A stretch of DNA of 64,000 nt, taken from NCBI GenBank assembly GCA_014607495.2, contig CP053148.1, positions 11,594,001-11,658,000 of the forward strand. Direction: 5' to 3'. A program made the translations under genes and the position numbers. The DNA comes from Carposina sasakii (taxonomy: Eukaryota > Arthropoda > Insecta > Lepidoptera > Carposinidae). This document shows positions 1 through 11,133 of this stretch, one piece after another (within the stretch, counting starts at the first letter, position 1; the number at the start of each line of letters is the position of its first letter). The notes beneath the pieces are model-generated. The model was not told the DNA's origin and searched no databases. It was given only the letters and a program-made list of their open reading frames with translations.

Positions 1-1514
1 GACTGATATCGGCTCAGGGATGATGTTCCACCAGCCCCTTTTCACCATCTATTTGTAATTGTAAAAAAATATAAAAAATATTAAGAACTTCTTTAAAAAA
101 TCTATTTCTATTTCACTAATATTCGAAAATGGCTGGACAGACTCTATCATCACCAAATAGTATTTAACATCACCTACCACGTTCAATCGCGGGAAACCAG
201 GTAGTTAATATTCATATAACCAACCCTAATAATACACGCCTTGAAATCTTATTAGTGCCTATTATTAGTTATCAAATAAAACGATCAGGGTAAGTCATTC
301 ATAATATATCTTGCACGAGGGCCAAATATAATTAGGCCCGTTATGACACCAGAATACCAGAAATAACTTGGCGTACCGCTCGAATCCCATTTGAGTATTA
401 AATTTACATATTTAAACATTTCAACAATTCAAATAATAGTATGTTAATATAAATTTTCAGGTAACAGCTTTATTTTGTTTAGAGGATACAGTAAAACAGC
501 GATGTCAGATAAAAAGCTTTCCTTGTACCATTTTAACTTACTTCAATCTTACAAAAAAAGGTGCTTTCAACGCGTTATTTTAACTGGCATAGAAGGCAAG
601 TACTTTTGGGAATATAATTTATCTTATATTTCATCTTACATAACAAAATTGATTGCGGTTCGTCGTTTGCCTTAACACGCCACTTTTACATCGTACCTAC
701 GACATATTGAAACGAAACTGTGTGTTTTTGAAAAGGCCCAGTCATTGATACTAAGTATGGGGTAACTATAACTAGCCCGGATATAAGCTAGGCTTTCAAT
801 TGTAAAGTCTGTAAAGGTGCGAAGGACTAACAGTTTTACAAAGAAATAAATATACCTTTTGAAACATCAACATATCTGCGTTTAAGTTAGTTCTATGAAC
901 ATACATACTTGTATCCGATTAACGCTTGCTTAACATGTTTTATTTATTTATTATAACGAATGCTCGTATAGATGTTATTTCCAGTAATATAAACATTATT
1001 CCAAGCCGTGTAGATATATGTTAGAACTGCCAACCGCAAACACCACCGCAATGTGATACAAGTGGTTGTATGTCTCTATTTCTGAGTCCGAGGGCCTGCC
1101 TTGACACGTCAAGCACTTGAAACCTATATTTAGAGATCAAAGGTCGGTCTTCCGTTTAACCTCATGTAATGTATCAAGCTCTTATTCAATTACGTATCAT
1201 ATTTGATCTGGCATGTTATTTTTATTGGAGAAAGTATTGTCCTAAATATCGTCATTGGTTTAATTGGCTAGGTATGTATGAGTATGATATTAGTCATCTT
1301 TTTTATTATAAAACTATTGATGGGAGTATTCAGTTCAGTTTAAATATTCAATAGCATTCCCGCCATTGTGAGATAGCTATTTTCTCACTATGCGAATATT
1401 GAATTTCACTTTCTTTGGAGTGTGAACTGTGAAGAGAATAGATGAAATTTAATTTTAAAATGTATATTGTAAATAAAACAATATCTTATAAAATTATAAA
1501 TAAAGAAATGGAAA
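1..1514. other. AT-rich sequence without recognisable gene
   Basis: Nothing here resembles a conserved protein or RNA. Open frames are 66 codons or shorter (for example 475-675 and 1169-1354), have no recognisable motif, and fit chance expectation in AT-rich DNA. The stretch is compatible with intergenic or intronic sequence. Confidence 0.6.
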
Positions 1515-1590
1515 AAATTCCTCAACCGGGTGGGAGTCGAACCCACAACCTCTGCATTCCGTGCCAGCAATATCTATCTGATCTACATAA
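1515..1590 (-). repeat. tRNA-derived SINE head (partial)
   Basis: On the minus strand a pol III box B (GGTTCGACTCC) sits in a T-arm-like hairpin GTGGGTTCGACTCCCAC. About 35 nt upstream is a weak box A-like stretch (TAGATCAGATAGA). No acceptor stem closes and no anticodon arm of normal geometry can be drawn, so a tRNA-derived SINE remnant is likelier than a working tRNA. The SINE body cannot be delimited. Confidence 0.45.
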
Positions 1591-2880
1591 ATCTTATGTA
1601 TTTCTGTTTACATTTGAAAAATTATAATCTTTGGTTTTGGTAAAAGATAGCAATTTCTTTTAGCAGGTATTGCTTATGGAATTAACATATATACATATAA
1701 CAGCTATATCATTGATCTATTCTACCTACTCATATTATAATATGTATAGGGCCCGGTGGCGGGCGATCCCTCAATATAGATTTGAACTTCCAAATAGTGA
1801 CGCCTGATACAATTCAACATATTATAATAGTTAAGATTTATAAATAAATAATAATAATAACTATGTAGTAATGCTGCATATAAAATAAGGCTTAGGTTCT
1901 TTTAGGTACAGGACTTCAAATCTAAAAAGGAACCATAAAAATAACATATATATTCGGTAATAAAAAATTGGTAGTATTTTATTATACCGATTTCAAGTGG
2001 ACCATATAAGACCGTACAAGATGCAATATTGCATCAGAAGTTGTCTACTAATGTTACCTACTTACAATATTCCATTTCATTTCATTTCGCTCGATAAGTT
2101 TGCCTCCACATAGCACCGCTGCCAATATTAAAGACAATAACTCTTACATATTATTATAGAATAGAATATGTACCTTACCCCGTCTTCCGGATGTCAGCGA
2201 CTTCTGTGTAAATTACCTATACATTAATATGATCTGATGATGTACTAATTAAATAACTGCCAAGTTTTATCAAAATCCCTTCAGTGATTTTTGCGGATAG
2301 CTAACAAACATTTTATCTTCACAAACTTACACATTTATGACTTTATTAGGATGTCTCTGAAGGATGTCACAAAAGAGTAGTTGCATCAACTGACTGTGTT
2401 CACTTGTCTTGCGCTAAACAACACTTGACACTCATATTACATCCTTGTATTCACCGCAAATCTATTTTTCTGCAATCCAACAGGATAACACCTACTTGTA
2501 CCTATTTATAAGGTGGCCGGAAAAAAACAACACACAAAAATTTCCTTGGAAATTTCTGCCTGTATTTCTTTGTAAACATCCGCGATCACATTACTCCACG
2601 CAACAAATACATTTATTAAACGAAATGTCCGTCCCACTGACGATTTTATTGAAATACTATAGCTATGAGAAACTCTGATAACTCACAAAGAGGTTTAAAT
2701 CCTCCATTATAGCCCGATGTAAAGGACTCGCAAAGAAAGGGGGCATTTAGCTCTACACAGAGAGACTGTAAGGATGATTTTCGCCTAATCGAAGAATCTG
2801 ATACCACTGAAGACGTCTAGTTTTCCTTGTTCTTTTAGTCCCACAATCTTGGCATGAGAAAGCATTTTTTTATTGTGTAT
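1591..2880. other. AT-rich sequence without recognisable gene
   Basis: No supported gene. The 77-codon frame at 2445-2678 has no motif. The text TTCATTTCATTTC near 2080 resembles the simple-sequence tail of some LINE 3' ends, but no coding end precedes it. Confidence 0.5.
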
Positions 2881-3031
2881 CTCACGGATTCTCAAAGTGG
2901 GGTACGCGTACCATTGGGGGTACGCCATTGACTATATGTAATAGCGGCGGCTAAGCTGATGGGATGTTCAGTTTATATTTTATAGTGTATGTATTATGTA
3001 TGTATAGCTACTATTATATCTTTTGTACGCT

Positions 3032-3855
3032 CAGGCGACGTACTGTTCTCCGCGGTGGAGAAAAACGTACGCTCCTCGAATAAAATAGAACGCTTACAAA
3101 TGTATCGAGTAAGGGTCACCCCACATTTATGGACGTGGAATCGGCTTAAGCTGCTCAAAAAAGCCTTTATGTCTACAAAATAAGAGTGTTACTAATACCA
3201 TTCGCATCGGCTCGGCTCGGACGACGCGACGCAACGCCGGCCGACGGCGTAACGAGCCGTTTGTCTGTTAGCTGATAGCATCCGTACGGGGCCGACAGAT
3301 TCCGAACAGCGTCAGAGACGGTCGAACGGCGTTGAACGGCAGTTGAATGATCAGCTCGCATGCATAGGTAATAAGGGAGCGGGGAGTACTCGAAAAAAGG
3401 GAGCCAACTTGGTAATTTCGTGTTACCTCACGTCACGTACCTAAGTAAATATCAAAGTTTCAGAACCCAAAATAGTGATGCTTGAAATAAAGTAAGTGAG
3501 GTCACAGAAAATAACCGGCCCCTGGTTATCTAATTTGCAATAGCAAAGCCGAAGCACATAATTGTCGATAATTGAGAATGTGTGCGTGCGCACAACGAGC
3601 GTAAGGCTTCCTCCCGCGCCCCGCACCTCGCCCTGTGCAAACACACAATGTCAATTTTCGCTTTCGCATTGCTATCGCTCGGCTTTTGCAAGTTACGTAA
3701 TCAGGGGGCTGAGTTGGCTCTCTAGTCCTCTATAGTTATTCTCCTTTATGAAATAATCACACACCGTGTGCGTTGAGTCCGCGATAAATCCGCGGCGGAC
3801 GATTTACTGGCGGAGCGTACATTTTTCTCCGCCGCGGAGAAAACTCCGTCGTCTG
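3032..3855. mobile_element. TIR-bounded non-autonomous element with CpG-rich core
   Basis: The two ends are inverted copies of each other over about 45 bp. The left end reads CAGGCGACG.. then TTCTCCGCGGTGGAGAAAAA. The reverse complement of the right end reads CAGACGACGG.. then TTCTCCGCGGCGGAGAAAAA. About four fifths of positions match. No transposase frame lies between the ends. Each terminus is itself near-palindromic around CTCCGCNGCGGAG and could form a hairpin. I could not identify a clear target-site duplication. Confidence 0.55.
3203..3362. other. CpG-rich segment
   Basis: About 160 bp with many CG dinucleotides (GGACGACGCGACGCAACG, GGCCGACGGCGTAACG and similar) inside otherwise AT-rich DNA. 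It lies inside the TIR element, so it is more likely part of that transposon than a host CpG island. The 62-codon minus-strand frame across it has no recognised motif. Confidence 0.55.
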
Positions 3856-4193
3856 TGTAGGCTATAAGAGTCAAAAGACTTGTCGCATTTGAATATTAGA
3901 TTCGTCTTAGTCGTGAGAGTGACACCGGCTCACAATTCTTACGCATTCTGGTTTTTTTTCATAACATAAATGGGGTTATTTCATGTAATGCCTTTCAGTG
4001 GTCAATTAAAGGGGCTTGCTGTAATCTAGATGTTCTAAAAGGGGTACGTTAAAAAATAAGTATAAGATGCTCTGGTAGAGATGGAGCAGACGAGCTTTTT
4101 AAAACTATTTACAAATTGTTAAGAAGCCTATGGATAAAGTAGTATTCATTAGGAGAATATGTCGGATAAATTATATAAATATAATTATTATTA

Positions 4194-4440
4194 GTGTACA
4201 ACGGAAGAGTGGATGGAAGGGTTGGAAGGGAAAGACGTCGTCGGACCTTCACCGATCCTATTGGTGAAATTCTAAAGAAAGGTCAGGTCAAGAGTACCTT
4301 AAACCGACGAGCGTGCATGAAGAATATCATGAAAGTAGATGAAGCGAAAGAGGTGTGGCAGAATCGTAGCACATGGAGATCCATGATCTCTTCCTACCCC
4401 TCCGGGAAAGAGGCGTGATTCTTATGTATGTATGTATTAT
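4194..4440 (+). pseudogene. C-terminal fragment of a LINE reverse transcriptase with (TATG)n tail
   Basis: The frame ends ..STWRSMISSYPSGKEA, then stop at 4416-4418. It includes GRERRRRTFTDPIGEILKKG, NRRACMKNIMKV and DEAKEVWQNRSTWRS. This is the basic, Trp/Arg-rich C-terminal tail I associate with insect endonuclease-reverse transcriptase ORFs (family knowledge; the clade is not determined). The stop is followed at once by GATT and a TATG repeat, the usual LINE 3' simple-sequence tail. The RT catalytic domain is absent, so this is a 5'-truncated insertion. The same last codons plus tail recur at 41000-41061, 46428-46460, 61679-61740 and, on the minus strand, 24706-24746. Confidence 0.65.
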
Positions 4441-4449
4441 TCTTCTTCA

Positions 4450-4683
4450 GCCTATTGCAGTCCACTGCTGGACGTAGGCCTTCCCCAGGGCACGCCACAA
4501 GGGGGTTCTGCCTATAGTCACCACGCTGGGCAGGCGGGATGGTGACCGCAGCGTGATTTTCGGACTATGTTGCCAGTACGAGAGGCGCTGCTGCCCACCT
4601 CCCGGAAACCCTTAATCGCCTCGTCCAATACCCACGGGCAGGCATAGGGTGGTACAAACTCTATTCTGCCGGCACCACGCGGC
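4450..4683 (-). repeat. SINE-like element sharing an RTE LINE 3' end
   Basis: Read on the minus strand it runs from CCGCGTGGTGCCGGCAGAAT through a GC-rich body (GCCTGCCCGTGGGTATTGG, TCCGGGAGGTGGGCAGCAGC) to GGCCTACGTCCAGCAGTGG and ACTGCAATAGGCTG. The last ~45 bp match the end of the RTE coding copy at 36541-36590, while the body does not. Related copies are at 20311-20513 (+), 38686-38872 (-), 41068-41157 (+) and 54878-54945 (+). The layout is that of a SINE-like element using a LINE partner's 3' end. Confidence 0.6.
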
Positions 4684-5508
4684 TAATGTATCATTATACC
4701 TTTTAAAATATTCAACAAAAAAGTTGATATAGGTAGTTAGTTATTATGGTTTAGAAATTAAATACTCGTAGTACCTTCTTACCAATATACAATAAGTTAC
4801 AGCCTATCAAAATTAGGCACATCAAAATTTAGAGTCCTTAATATATGTACTATGCTAATAGTTGATGAAAAGTAGTTTGTTTACTCAAAAGCTTACTCTT
4901 AGTACGAGTTTAGTTAGAGTGGCTCTCTCAAGTTTCTCCGCGGGCTACCCACTGCAAATGAACACTGTTTAGAATGCGGACTGAAACTAACATAATGATA
5001 TTACCGAGCCAAGCTGGAAGACAAAGCGAAATAGCTGCTGAAAGCCATAACTGTGCCGTATTAGTGGTCTCTCTGAACCAGATTAGAAAAATGTCGGAAA
5101 TTTTCACAGCGAATTAGTTTAAGATAGAAAAAATGGAAGCTCAAAGGAATGCAAGTAAAAGTGGAGAAGGGTTACACGAAATTAACTGAAACAACTAACC
5201 GTCACACGACTGAAATAAATGCTGGTCGAAATATCACGCAAGGCCATTACATCGCTTAGCCAGTTTTCTCGCACATTGCTAATCGATACTCCACCGATCG
5301 GACAGCGGGTAGTGAGGTAAGTAATCACCACGGAGGGGTAGTAAGGGGAGATGCGACAATCACTGTTGAACTGCGGGATCGTCGGTTTATGTATTGCTTA
5401 ACTATGACTAGTTTTTGTTTTATACTTTTGTTTTATACCATATTACAACCATACTGCACGCGTCACGCTGATACAGTACTACAGTTTGTGACAATTTTAT
5501 TGAAGCAA
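4684..5508. other. unique AT-rich sequence
   Basis: No supported gene, RNA or recognised repeat. Confidence 0.5.
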
Positions 5509-5747
5509 CTAGTGGACGCCCGCGACTTTGTCTGCGTGGACTGCAGTAAACACAAAATCTCGAAATTATCCGGAATAAAAATATTTTCTCGGGATAAAAA
5601 GTAGCCTATGTGTTATTCCAGGATGTCAGCTAACTCCATAACAAATTTTATTAAAATCGCTGTAGCCGTTTTTACGTGAAAGAGTAACAAACATCCATCC
5701 ATCTATCCATTCTCACAAACTTTCGCGTTTATAATATTATAGTAGGA
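5509..5747 (-). mobile_element. short non-autonomous Helitron
   Basis: On the minus strand the element begins TCCTACTATAATATTATAAA and ends CGCGGGCGTCCACTAG, flanked by A on the 5' side and T on the 3' side, the Helitron insertion signature. The subterminal 3' part carries CGCAGACAAAGTCGCGGGCG, in the position of the Helitron terminal hairpin. Near-identical internal text (TACTTTTTATCCCGG, AAAACGGCTGGAGCGAT type) recurs at 19025-19259, 44569-44752, 55642-55821 and 61030-61244. It has no coding capacity. Confidence 0.75.
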
Positions 5748-6195
5748 TAAATGATTGGCGTGGTCTAAACTAAAAAAAAATCACGTTTTTACTAGTAATA
5801 ATGGCGTATCAATTACTGCTCTTGAATGTATAAGAAAATGGTATCATGTAGGTAAATTGGGCTTAAAGATATATAAATAAAATATTTATTTTCGGACTAC
5901 AAGATCCATTTTTTGTTAGTACATATGTTGTATGTACCCCTCCACTTTGATCTTCCTCCAGGATAACCACGTCGTCGGGGCAAGACGCTAAACCTTAACG
6001 ATCTTGACCCGACCGTGACGCGAGTGACGAGGCACACTAGGTAACTCAATTAGGGTCCCCCTAATGATCGCGGTCACAAAAATGTAAGTAAACAAGGCGC
6101 AGGTTAATCTGCTTACAACATAAGCAAAGAGAGGTGTTTTCTAGTGGTATATTTGCGGCGAACTGAGAATTTTGATTTGACATTTTTATTGAATA
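5748..6195. other. unclassified sequence
   Basis: No gene. A moderately GC-rich patch at 5950-6080 (CCACGTCGTCGGGGCAAGACG and neighbours) has no recognised motif. Confidence 0.45.
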
Positions 6196-6395
6196 CTAGG
6201 GATCCGCCCCGGCTTTGCACGGGTGCCCTTTCACGTAGACAAAGTTATAGGCGACCGCTATAGAAAAGTGTTGTTTATAAACTTTTTCGGGCAATTTTTA
6301 ATATTTGTTTTCTCCGTATGAACTATCCTCGTAATCTCAAAAATAATTAGGGAAATCGGTTCATTTTTATATTGATTTGATAGAGCAGCCCTTAG
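6196..6395 (-). mobile_element. Helitron-like 3' end fragment
   Basis: On the minus strand the fragment ends GTGCAAAGCCGGGGCGGATC followed by CCTAG. It is the same terminal type as the right half of the small element at 61746-61816 (GTGCGAAGCCGGGGCGGGTC). The 5' end has decayed and is placed only approximately. Confidence 0.5.
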
Positions 6396-7743
6396 CCTAA
6401 TTACAGCACTGAGTCTGTGGTCTCGTAGATTTAGGTTGAATGAAGAATTAGACGTTTTTATTATATTTATGTCAATAAAAGGAAGAAGGATAGTTTTCCT
6501 AATATAAAGAAAGAAAAATTAATTATAAAGAAAATCTGCACTGTGTGCCTACTCCTAAAAAAGTGCTCCTTCTAAGGTATAGGTAAAATGCTAATTCGTG
6601 GATTTAACAATAGATCTATAGATTTTCGCATTCGCTGCAACCAATCAAAATGTCATGTTCTAAGGTTTTCACAAATAGTTAAAATGCGTGCCTACCAATA
6701 ATAGAATATACGCGCAGATGATACTTTGAAAATCGTTTGTCTACTCCCAGACATGCTAAATTGTATTGGCCAAACATTTATCAACCAAAATCTGGTCCAT
6801 TAAATCAACTGATGCATCCCGCCGCCGTGTAAAATAGCCACTTAGCTCCGACCTACAATGGATCGTCCCAAGCACTATCATCAGGTGGCGGGAAAGCAAT
6901 TTACCCTGTCTACTCGATTACCCTGCCATCTCCCCAGAAACAAAGCTCCTGTACATGACACAAGCGTGATTCCAAACCGTTAAACGTCCATAATATATTT
7001 TATATAACCCACTAAGTACCCAGCGCCCATTCTTTCGTACAAGTTCGGGCGCACGACCGACATTAACACACTGAGGGTTCTTTTATTCGCTCTTTTTCTT
7101 TACAAATAGGAAATCGTACCCACATTATTAGGTATATTTGTAGATGTACATAGATAGCTAAGAATCCGACAATAAGGATTCTTTTCAGCCGGGATTTGTA
7201 ACATCAGACGAGAGAGCTTTTAAACTGACCGAAAGCGGCTGCTAAATGTGTTTTCTTTTAATTTTTGAGCTGCGTCTGTAAAAGCAAGACCGTGTAGGAA
7301 AATTCCTGGGTGACTTCCATAGCTCGCAGATTTATTATATTTTTAAATTAAATTCCAAAAAAGTATTTACTCTAATATTTTGTAGGAATTTATTTTTGCC
7401 TTCAGGATTGACAAAGTAATATAGGTACGAGTAGATAAAGAGTAAGAGAAACTTTATGAAATTATTATTTACCGAAAACACATATTAAAAGGGGGTTCAT
7501 ACTCAACTAAAGCCGCTGCCGCTTTCAAATATTAAATAGTATATACTCGTAAAAATCAGGAAATCAGAATGTGTGTAAAGTTAAGCACTGTTTAAATATT
7601 ACATTTCACGACATAATGTTTGGAATGTCAGTAAAAATTAGAACATTTTTAGCTTAAAAATGCTTATTTTTGTGCAATAACACGATAACTATGTCTTTAC
7701 AAAACCACGTCTTAAATGAGAAGCTAATTTTTAAATTATTATA
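6396..7743. other. AT-rich sequence without recognisable gene
   Basis: No supported gene or repeat family with a second copy in the window. Small GC-rich islands occur at 6820-6910. Confidence 0.5.
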
Positions 7744-8107
7744 CAGGGTGTTTATTCCACCCTTAACGAAGGGTACGTACTCTATACATCAAATAAAGTA
7801 AGATTATGCCAAAAAATGCTAGGAAATGATAATTTTTTTTTTTTAATTACTTGACGGGCGAAATTTATAGTCTCCAGTGTTTATTCTAGTTTTTTCATAG
7901 ACAGATATTAATTATTTCTCGTGAAAAAATTTTGCTACACGCGTCAATGTGCATTTATGCAGAAAAACGCAGTCTATTTACTCAAATTTGGACCGTAATA
8001 TTTTGGAAACCAGACATTTCCCAGGTATGCTTCCATGGAGAAAAATGATCGTGATAATGAGGAAATTTCGTAGTTTTCGGGAACGTTGACAACCAAAAAT
8101 CACCTTG
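7744..8107 (-). mobile_element. Tc1/mariner-like MITE, family M1, copy 1
   Basis: Ends CAGGGTG..CACCTTG sit between TA dinucleotides (7742-7743 and 8108-8109). The internal sequence matches five other copies in the window: 22156, 26378, 30101, 35587 and 61911. Landmarks shared by all are CTTCGTTAAGGGTGG, CTTACTTTATTTGATGTATAG, GTTTTTCTGCATAAATGCAC and CCAAAATATTAGG. The short minus-strand frames over it are not conserved between copies. TA duplication and CAGGGTG ends are typical of Tc1/mariner-type MITEs; the autonomous partner is not present. Confidence 0.8.
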
Positions 8108-8124
8108 TATATCAGTGTTATTGT

Positions 8125-8356
8125 TCGCAGAAAATGCATTTTTAATTTGATTAGCCGCAATGTTTGCTTTCCGCGCCAATTGTATCGGGAAATCCTGTGA
8201 CTAGTTAAATGGGCGTATTGGCTATTTACATTGCTGTTTTTTTGATTACTTGTGTCTCTCCATTAGTGTTGATCAGTTTTTTTTCAACTTAATTGAGCGC
8301 AACTTTTATTTTTTAAATCGTTAAAAGGTGAAAATTTTTGTTTTGATTTAATTGTT
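8125..8356 (+). repeat. MITE family M3 internal fragment
   Basis: Sequence from TTCGCAG..TTGATT through TTTGCTTTCCGCGCCAATTG to GCAACTTTTATTTTTTAAAT is a diverged copy of the interior of the complete element at 50105-50523. The terminal GACAGCCAGG repeats are missing. M1 copy 1 ends 17 bp upstream, so that insertion may have removed or displaced one side. Confidence 0.6.
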
Positions 8357-8731
8357 TTGCAATAATACGCTATATATCTACGATCGAAATCATATCATAC
8401 AAATCCGCTTAGATTACATTACTACGCCATTTAACTTGATTATACCTAACTGTTAACTTAAAAAGGGTTTTTCATTTAATACTTAACCCAAAAAGGCATT
8501 GTGTTTGTTTCCAAATACGCTCGTTAAACTACAAAGACCGAAAATCTATGCTGTCCTGAACAGCTTATGTAAATAGGGCATATAAAATATGAGAAATATC
8601 CGCGGGTGGTCGTGCGTGGCCGACTATCAAAAAAGATTCTTAGTGAGACCGAATCACGCACCGCGCCGCTCCGCCACCATCACGACGACCTATGAAAGCT
8701 AATTCTGAACTATTCATACCGTTATATTATA
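8357..8731. other. unclassified sequence with a GC-rich patch
   Basis: No gene. At 8596-8692 a patch holds two loosely inverted GC-rich stretches (GCGGGTGGTCGTGCGTGG and the complement of CACGCACCGCGCCGCTCCGC), perhaps the remains of another MITE. Confidence 0.35.
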
Positions 8732-9247
8732 CAGGATGTAACAAAGGGGTATGTTACTCGAAATGCTACGACGTTACAGCGTTAATAAGAACCATTCCAC
8801 AACTTTTGAGACTCGAAATTACGTGTTATTTTTTAAGATTATATAAACAAAGATGCTTGATTATATGCACATTGACGGCCGATTGGTGTAGTTGGTAGTG
8901 GCCCTGCCTGCGACGCCTTAGGTCCCCGATTCGAATCCCGATAGGTGCAAACATTGATATGATGATATTGATGTTTGTTTCCGAGTTATGGATGTTTATA
9001 TACTTACTTATCTATGTATTTATATGCCGTTGCTTGTTCCCCCGGCACAAGACCGGATCTTAGTCTGGGACTAGGTCAATGTGTTGTGAAATGTGTTAAT
9101 ATTTATTTATTCCTGAGTTGTTTAGGACATCTCCACGGTCTCGATAAATCAACATGTCATTTTAAGTCTCACATTTTGTGATTAGGTTCTTTATGTTTGG
9201 CTATTTTCATAGCATTCCGCTAAACATACACCTTTTATTACACACTG
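8732..9247. mobile_element. palindromic MITE family M2, interrupted by a SINE
   Basis: Left part (8732 to about 8850): CAGGATGTAACAAAGGGGTA.. and TTTGAGACTCGAAATTACGT. Right part (about 9108-9247): CCTGAGTTGTTTAGGA.. to CTAAACATACACC..CACTG. Joined, they are collinear with the uninterrupted copies at 48433-48692 and 55344-55604. TA dinucleotides flank the outer ends (8730-8731, 9248-9249). The insert is the tRNA-derived SINE listed next. Confidence 0.7.
8860..9107 (+). repeat. tRNA-derived SINE (family S1) copy 1
   Basis: The head has box A-like GGTGTAGTTGGTAGTGG (about 8885) and box B-like GATTCGAATCC (about 8929), spaced as in a tRNA gene. The body follows: GCAAACATTGATATGATGAT, CCGAGTTATGGATGTTTAT, then an AT-rich end. 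Related copies are at about 49730-49905 (+) and, body only, 44757-44850 (-). Start and end are approximate because the target duplication is not clear. The tRNA-like head has lost its acceptor pairing and is not a functional tRNA. Confidence 0.7.
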
Positions 9248-9356
9248 TATTACTGCACTCAGTCATAGTACCTACTATGCAATCAGCCTTTCTTTGGGAA
9301 TATTTTACAGTATTATATATATATAAATATATTTATTTATTATATTATATATACGG

Positions 9357-9482
9357 AGGTGGACGGACGACCTGGCCAAGGTCTCGGGCGTCGGTTGGAT
9401 GCAGGCTGCTTCCGACCGGTCGGAGTGGAGGTTGTTGGGGGAGGCCTATGTTCAACAGTGGACTTCTCAGGGCTGTAAATGA
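9357..9482 (+). pseudogene. RTE-type LINE ORF C-terminus
   Basis: Forty-one sense codons end in TGA: RWTDDLAKVSGVGWMQAASD, then RSEWRLLGEAYVQQWTSQGC plus K. This is the conserved tail of RTE-like LINE endonuclease-reverse transcriptases. The frame is uninterrupted, but everything upstream is lost (5' truncation at about 9353). The stop overlaps a GATGATGATG tail. The related minus-strand copies at 36535-36934 and 45520-45890 keep more of the C-terminus. Confidence 0.75.
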
Positions 9483-9493
9483 TGATGATGATG

Positions 9494-9495
<2 letters not shown>

Positions 9496-9549
<54 letters not shown>
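9496..9549. repeat. (TA)n microsatellite
   Basis: A run of about 20 TA units, then GTATATATATATA. It directly follows the GATGAT tail of the RTE fragment, so it probably expanded from the LINE tail or target site. Confidence 0.9.
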
Positions 9550-11069
9550 GGTATGCTATGTTTATGAATGTAATTTGTACATACTTACATGTTAGTTTAT
9601 TATAGTGTGAATGCTGTCTGATATATAAAATTACATATTTACCTATATTCTTTCACCTATCCTTTCCTTCCACTGCAAAAAAATATTCAACCGCCTACTA
9701 AGCTCTTTTGCTTAAGTTAAGTTTTATAAATTCGCATTAAGTTAACCGGGTTAAATAAAAGACATTTTTTTTAAAGTTTATTATTTTTATTTCAGAGAAC
9801 CGCTTTTCAAAATAACAATAAGAAATACCCCTTTTCTTCATCTAAAAGGTATAATTATCTTCCGCAGCTTTTTGCCCCCAAAAACTTTTCAATTGAAAAC
9901 TTAATTAAAGAAACCCTATCAGACAAGTATTTTATCAGAGACGTGAAGGGACGAGTAAAGGCTCGAATAGGGCGGGTGCCGTTATTTGCGGAATTTTTCA
10001 TCAATTACAGGCCTAATGACATGATGCTTCTTGTTGCCCTTCAGCTGTCAGTTCAGACGTATATTTAATTCGATGTGGTGTCAACACTGAGACGATAACT
10101 CTAGACATATAGGGCTAGTTGGTATTATTATATAATTTTAAAGTTTTACATTATGCTATAATTAAAAATGTAAAATTTTCGGAAAGCCCGATCTAGCGAG
10201 TAATTATTTTATTGTCTTTGAAACAAAAGCATATGTTAATACACTCATATTATCATGTGGGAAACCAAAAAGTGTCATGAAAAGCGAAATATAACAACGT
10301 TAGTACGATCTTTAAGTTTTAACATTCTGAAGGAGCAATCAGCTTTTGAGATGGCAAGTTTCATATTTTCAGCTTAATTAAAACTCTTTCCACCCTGAAA
10401 ACCTTGAACGTTTAGGTTAATTTTATAATTTGCAGGCATTGACTTTAAAAGTTCCTTAAACTGACTTTTTACCCGACTGCGCGACGCAAGGGAGTGGTAT
10501 TGTGTTTAACAGCCTATGTATGTATGTATGTTCCTTTGAAGCACTACACAGATCAAACGCCTCGTCCGATTTTTATGATTTATACGTCAATCGATTCCTC
10601 TTAGTCCGTCGAGTGTCACTAAAGTATAACGTTAGTGAAAATCCAATATAGCGACTACTGGACGCCATTTTGTGAAAACGAAAAAATTTAAAGTCAATAA
10701 ACTATATCGAATGGGGTATCGTTGAATAGGTATTTAAAAATAATTTTCAGGTTTCTCTCAACATTTTTCGATTCAACCAACCGTTTAGGATCTATATCGA
10801 TTGAAAGTTGCGTAACAATCATTCTTACATGTAACTTTTTAGACAGCAGCAAGACGAAAACTTCTTGCTGCCGAGCACGTTGAAGCGTACCTATTAGTAG
10901 CTAGGTACTCATAACAAAAATGTATAAAATAAAAAAACATAATTTTAAAAATCCAAAAACCCGACTGCTTAAAAAAATAACTAAATAATGTAATATGGTT
11001 TATATCAAACTTGCTGTCCTGGGTCCTACTAAAAAACATAAGCATACGAGTGTATCCCTTTCCGCGCTT
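9550..11069. other. AT-rich sequence with short repeat remnants
   Basis: No gene. ACCCGACTGC occurs at about 10472 and again at about 10962; this phrase is common at ends of lepidopteran dispersed repeats, so 10470-10980 may be one old element. A TATG repeat at 10514-10531 follows CAGCC and resembles a LINE tail. The 115-codon minus-strand frame at 10839-11186 runs through a dispersed repeat (family D1) and is judged incidental. Confidence 0.45.
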
Positions 11070-11133
11070 CCCTTTTGCTAAACGTAGCTGTGGGATCTCC
11101 TTTATGATCCTGCAGTTCTGACAAACACAGCCG
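11070..11133 (-). repeat. dispersed repeat family D1, fragment
   Basis: On the minus strand: CACGGCTGTGTTTGTCAGAA, CTGCAGGATCATAAAGGAGA, then TCCCACAGCTACG. It matches the fuller copies at 14635-14812, 48250-48420 and 53253-53465. Confidence 0.6.

Larger units (their letters stand above)
2883..4078. mobile_element. possible degenerate hAT-like element (outer shell)
   Basis: The left edge carries GGATTCTCAAAGTGGGGTAC and the right edge carries GGGGTACG followed by a decayed ATAAGATGCTCTGG. Together they resemble the inverted ends (..TTCTCAAA.. / ..TTTGAGAA..) common on insect hAT elements with their GGGGTAC-rich subterminal parts. The candidate 8-bp target duplications (GTGTATCT, GTAGAGAT) match only about half, so the boundaries are uncertain. 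The TIR element at 3032-3855 would lie inside it. No transposase frame is visible. Confidence 0.3.

Noticed and set aside
1515..1590. tRNA gene
   Set aside because: A good box B and T-arm, but no matching acceptor stem or anticodon arm.
3203..3362. CpG-island promoter
   Set aside because: The patch is inside a TIR-bounded element and no initiator or gene follows.
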